This document shows positions 60,635 to 62,458 of a stretch of DNA of 62,458 nucleotides, piece after piece. The notes under the pieces are model-generated. The model was not told the origin of the DNA and searched no databases. It saw only the letters and a list, made by a program, of their open reading frames with translations. Location: contig CANGTC010000006.1 in the NCBI GenBank assembly GCA_947456505.1, positions 1-62,458 of the forward strand. The letters run 5' to 3'. Numbering within the stretch: position 1 is the first letter of the stretch; every line of letters starts with the position of its first letter. Position numbers and translations under genes: made by a program. Source of the stretch: Beijerinckiaceae bacterium. Its GTDB lineage: Bacteria; Pseudomonadota; Alphaproteobacteria; Rhizobiales; Beijerinckiaceae.

Positions 60635-61477
60635 ATGCAGATTGATATGAAGATGGACGCCAAGGGCTATGGCTACTTTTCGCCAAAGGCCCTCGTCAGA
60701 GGCCTCATAGCTGCAACGCGGCGGTGCGACGCCAGTTGGGCGGGAAAACGCATCGCCTTTCTTCTGCGTGGATTCGCCGTACGTCTGCTTGGGGGCCGGC
60801 CTGTGGACATCGAGTCCATGGGCGCGCGCATGCGCCTGTCGCCCTACAACAATGTCTGCGAAAAGCGCATTCTCTTCACGCCGCAGTATTTCGATCCGGT
60901 GGAGCGCGCATTGCTCGCCAGCCGCATCACGCCGGACTTCGTCTTCATGGACATAGGCGCGAATATCGGCGGCTATTCCCTATTCGTCGCAGCGCAGGCG
61001 GGGCCGCGCGCGCGCATCGTCTCGATCGAGCCCCAGCCCGAAGTTTTCGAACGACTGATCTGCAACATCAGCCTCAACGAGTTCTCCAATGTGAAGGCGC
61101 TCAATTGCGCCGTGGCGGATTTTGATGGCGAGATCACGCTGTTCCTGGCGCAGAGCAACAAGGGCGAGGCCTCCATCCGCATCATCAACACCGATGCCGG
61201 CGGGCAGCAGATTCGCGTGCCCTCCAAGACCCTGCTCAACATCATCCAGCAGGAGAATTTCGAGCGCATCGACGCCATGAAACTCGATGTGGAAGGCGCG
61301 GAGGATCTCATCCTCGAACCCTTCTTCCGCGACGCCCCCGAGCATCTGCTCCCCAAGCTCGTGCTGATGGAATTCTCCCATGGGCGCTGGGCGGCCGATC
61401 TGGCTGGGATTCTGGCGCGCTGCGGCTATAGCGAAGTCATGCGCACCCGCACCAATGTGGCCTACGAGCGCGCCTGA
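60635..61477 (+). CDS. FkbM-family methyltransferase
   Basis: The 280-residue protein has the FkbM SAM fold: [18 protein letters not shown] (motif I), [14 protein letters not shown] and the [17 protein letters not shown] (post-I) segment that is a family hallmark, with an N-terminal helical extension. It likely methylates a sugar hydroxyl or polyketide oxygen, substrate unknown. ATG at 60635 is preferred over a longer frame from 60443. The gene converges on sfsA with 16 overlapping bases. Confidence 0.83.
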   Translation: MQIDMKMDAKGYGYFSPKALVRGLIAATRRCDASWAGKRIAFLLRGFAVRLLGGRPVDIESMGARMRLSPYNNVCEKRILFTPQYFDPVERALLASRITPDFVFMDIGANIGGYSLFVAAQAGPRARIVSIEPQPEVFERLICNISLNEFSNVKALNCAVADFDGEITLFLAQSNKGEASIRIINTDAGGQQIRVPSKTLLNIIQQENFERIDAMKLDVEGAEDLILEPFFRDAPEHLLPKLVLMEFSHGRWAADLAGILARCGYSEVMRTRTNVAYERA

Positions 61478-62181
61478 GCGAAGGACGCGCGGCGCGCCAC
61501 TTCGATCCCCTGCGGGTCCACCTTGCATACCACCGCGATGGCCTCGACGCCCGCCGTATGGGCCTTTTCGAAGGCCGCCGCATAGGCGGGGTCGATATCG
61601 CCCGCCAGCGCGAATTCATCCGCGTCCATCTGGATCAGATAGACCATCACGGCCCGCGCGCCGCCCGCCACCATATCGGCCATTTCAGCCAGATGTTTCG
61701 CCCCGCGCGCGGTTACGCTGTCGGGAAATTCGGCGAGGCCCGGGCGGCGCATCATGTGGACATTCTTGACCTCCACATAGCAGGGCGGCCCGTCATCGCG
61801 CTCAAGCAGAATGTCGACGCGGCTGTTGCGGCCATATTTCACCTCGCGGCGCAGGCGCGGCCACTTCGCGAATTCGGGAAAGAAACCGCTGGCGATGGCC
61901 TCAGCCACGATGGCGTTGGGATGGGCCGTATTAATGCCCACGAACTCAGGACCTCGCCCGAAATCAGCCTCCGCCACCTCCCAGGAGTATTTCAGCTTGC
62001 GGGACGGATTGTCCGAGGTCGAAAGCCAGACCCGGGAGCCTGGCGTCTTGAGGCCGAGCATGGCGCCGGGGTTGGCGCAATGGGCGGTGACGACCTCGCC
62101 GGTGTCGAGCTTCACATCCGCCAGAAAGCGCTTGTAACGCTGGATCAGGCGGCCGGGGATGAGGGCTTGTGGAAAACGCAT
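61462..62181 (-). CDS. sfsA: SfsA family DNA-binding/nuclease-fold protein
   Basis: The 239-residue protein matches SfsA (sugar fermentation stimulation protein A): [21 protein letters not shown], the [14 protein letters not shown] segment and a PD-(D/E)xK-like core ([25 protein letters not shown]). Its role in vivo is not settled; it binds DNA and is suspected to be a nuclease. Its 3' end overlaps the FkbM gene by 16 bases on the opposite strand. Confidence 0.9.
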   Translation of the reverse strand: MRFPQALIPGRLIQRYKRFLADVKLDTGEVVTAHCANPGAMLGLKTPGSRVWLSTSDNPSRKLKYSWEVAEADFGRGPEFVGINTAHPNAIVAEAIASGFFPEFAKWPRLRREVKYGRNSRVDILLERDDGPPCYVEVKNVHMMRRPGLAEFPDSVTARGAKHLAEMADMVAGGARAVMVYLIQMDADEFALAGDIDPAYAAAFEKAHTAGVEAIAVVCKVDPQGIEVARRASFAQARS

Positions 62182-62287
62182 GGCCCAGCCTGCCCGGCTC
62201 GGCCTGTGCCGGTCAATGGGGCCCCGCGCCTTTTTCCTTGCGAGGCGGCGCCAGCCTGCCTAAACCTTGGATCAGAGGGAGCCGCAC

Positions 62288-62458
62288 ATGACCCAAGAGA
62301 ACATCACCGCCGCCCTGCTCGTCATCGGAGACGAGATCCTGTCGGGCCGCACCAAGGACAAGAACATCGGCTATATCGCCGAATATCTCACCAATATCGG
62401 CATCGACCTGAAAGAGGTCCGCGTGGTGCCCGACGAGATGGAGGAGATCGTCGAGGCC
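62288..62458 (+). CDS. CinA N-terminal domain-like (MoaB/MogA fold) protein, truncated by window edge
   Basis: The 57 visible codons read MTQENITAALLVIGDEILSG and then RTKDKN, the first segment of CinA/competence-damage-inducible and MoaB-type molybdopterin-binding proteins. ATG follows AGAGGGAG. The rest lies outside the window, so full CinA versus a short molybdopterin-binding domain protein cannot be decided. Confidence 0.75.
   Translation, partial: MTQENITAALLVIGDEILSGRTKDKNIGYIAEYLTNIGIDLKEVRVVPDEMEEIVEA

Noticed and set aside
1-62458. tRNA, rRNA and CRISPR arrays
   Set aside because: I saw no tRNA cloverleaf, rRNA-like conserved stretch, or evenly spaced direct repeats. A covariance search would be needed to exclude small RNAs.

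Overview
The window looks like a GC-rich alphaproteobacterial chromosome, most likely Hyphomicrobiales. Supporting signs are the sfsA/map/radC/cinA-type housekeeping stretch at the right end, an Omp25/Omp31-like porin, many Tat-exported enzymes and a large set of orphan periplasmic receptors. Genus cannot be read from the sequence. No rRNA, tRNA or CRISPR array was seen.

Layout. (1) 1-3.8 kb: the end of an IS5-type insertion sequence, then a less GC-rich patch with four enzymes that look like protein modifiers: a 2-oxoglutarate oxygenase, a SET protein, and an overlapping pair of an arginyltransferase-like (ATE_C/GNAT fold) protein and a CxxCxxCC cluster protein. (2) 3.8-15.2 kb: a molybdenum hydroxylase (iorAB type), an arylmalonate-decarboxylase-like enzyme, three orphan receptors, an MFS exporter, and a methyltransferase / hydroxyacid dehydrogenase / class III aminotransferase operon. 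(3) 15.5-17.7 kb: a two-gene membrane module, a single-pass cysteine-rich protein coupled through a TTGA stop/start overlap to an ion channel with two complete voltage-sensor domains and only one pore. A diverged copy of the whole module lies inverted at 47.1-49.3 kb. (4) 17.8-30.2 kb: amidohydrolases, a core methionine-synthase-like protein, a broken hybrid histidine kinase, an alpha/beta hydrolase, a flavin monooxygenase-like protein, cytochrome c plus PQQ sugar dehydrogenase, and an alpha carbonic anhydrase. (5) 30.5-47 kb: further orphan receptors, an acetate-type Na+ symporter, an acyltransferase, and a Tat-exported thiamine-diphosphate enzyme next to a diheme cytochrome c. (6) 49.5-57.7 kb: a ring-cleavage or aromatic-acid style set (cupin, receptor, two-domain VOC protein, 3-hydroxyisobutyrate-type dehydrogenase, MFS importer, Rieske oxygenase, FAH-type hydrolase). 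(7) 57.8-62.5 kb: core genes (radC, map, sfsA, cinA-like) with a small copper-type pair and an FkbM methyltransferase.

The genes suggest an organism specialised in scavenging organic acids and aromatics. Ten solute-binding proteins lie in about 43 kb with no cognate TctAB, ABC or TRAP membrane subunits, while many of the catabolic enzymes are themselves exported. The most unusual content is the duplicated VSD-VSD-pore channel module. I know of no characterised channel with that domain order, but I could not run any search to confirm novelty.
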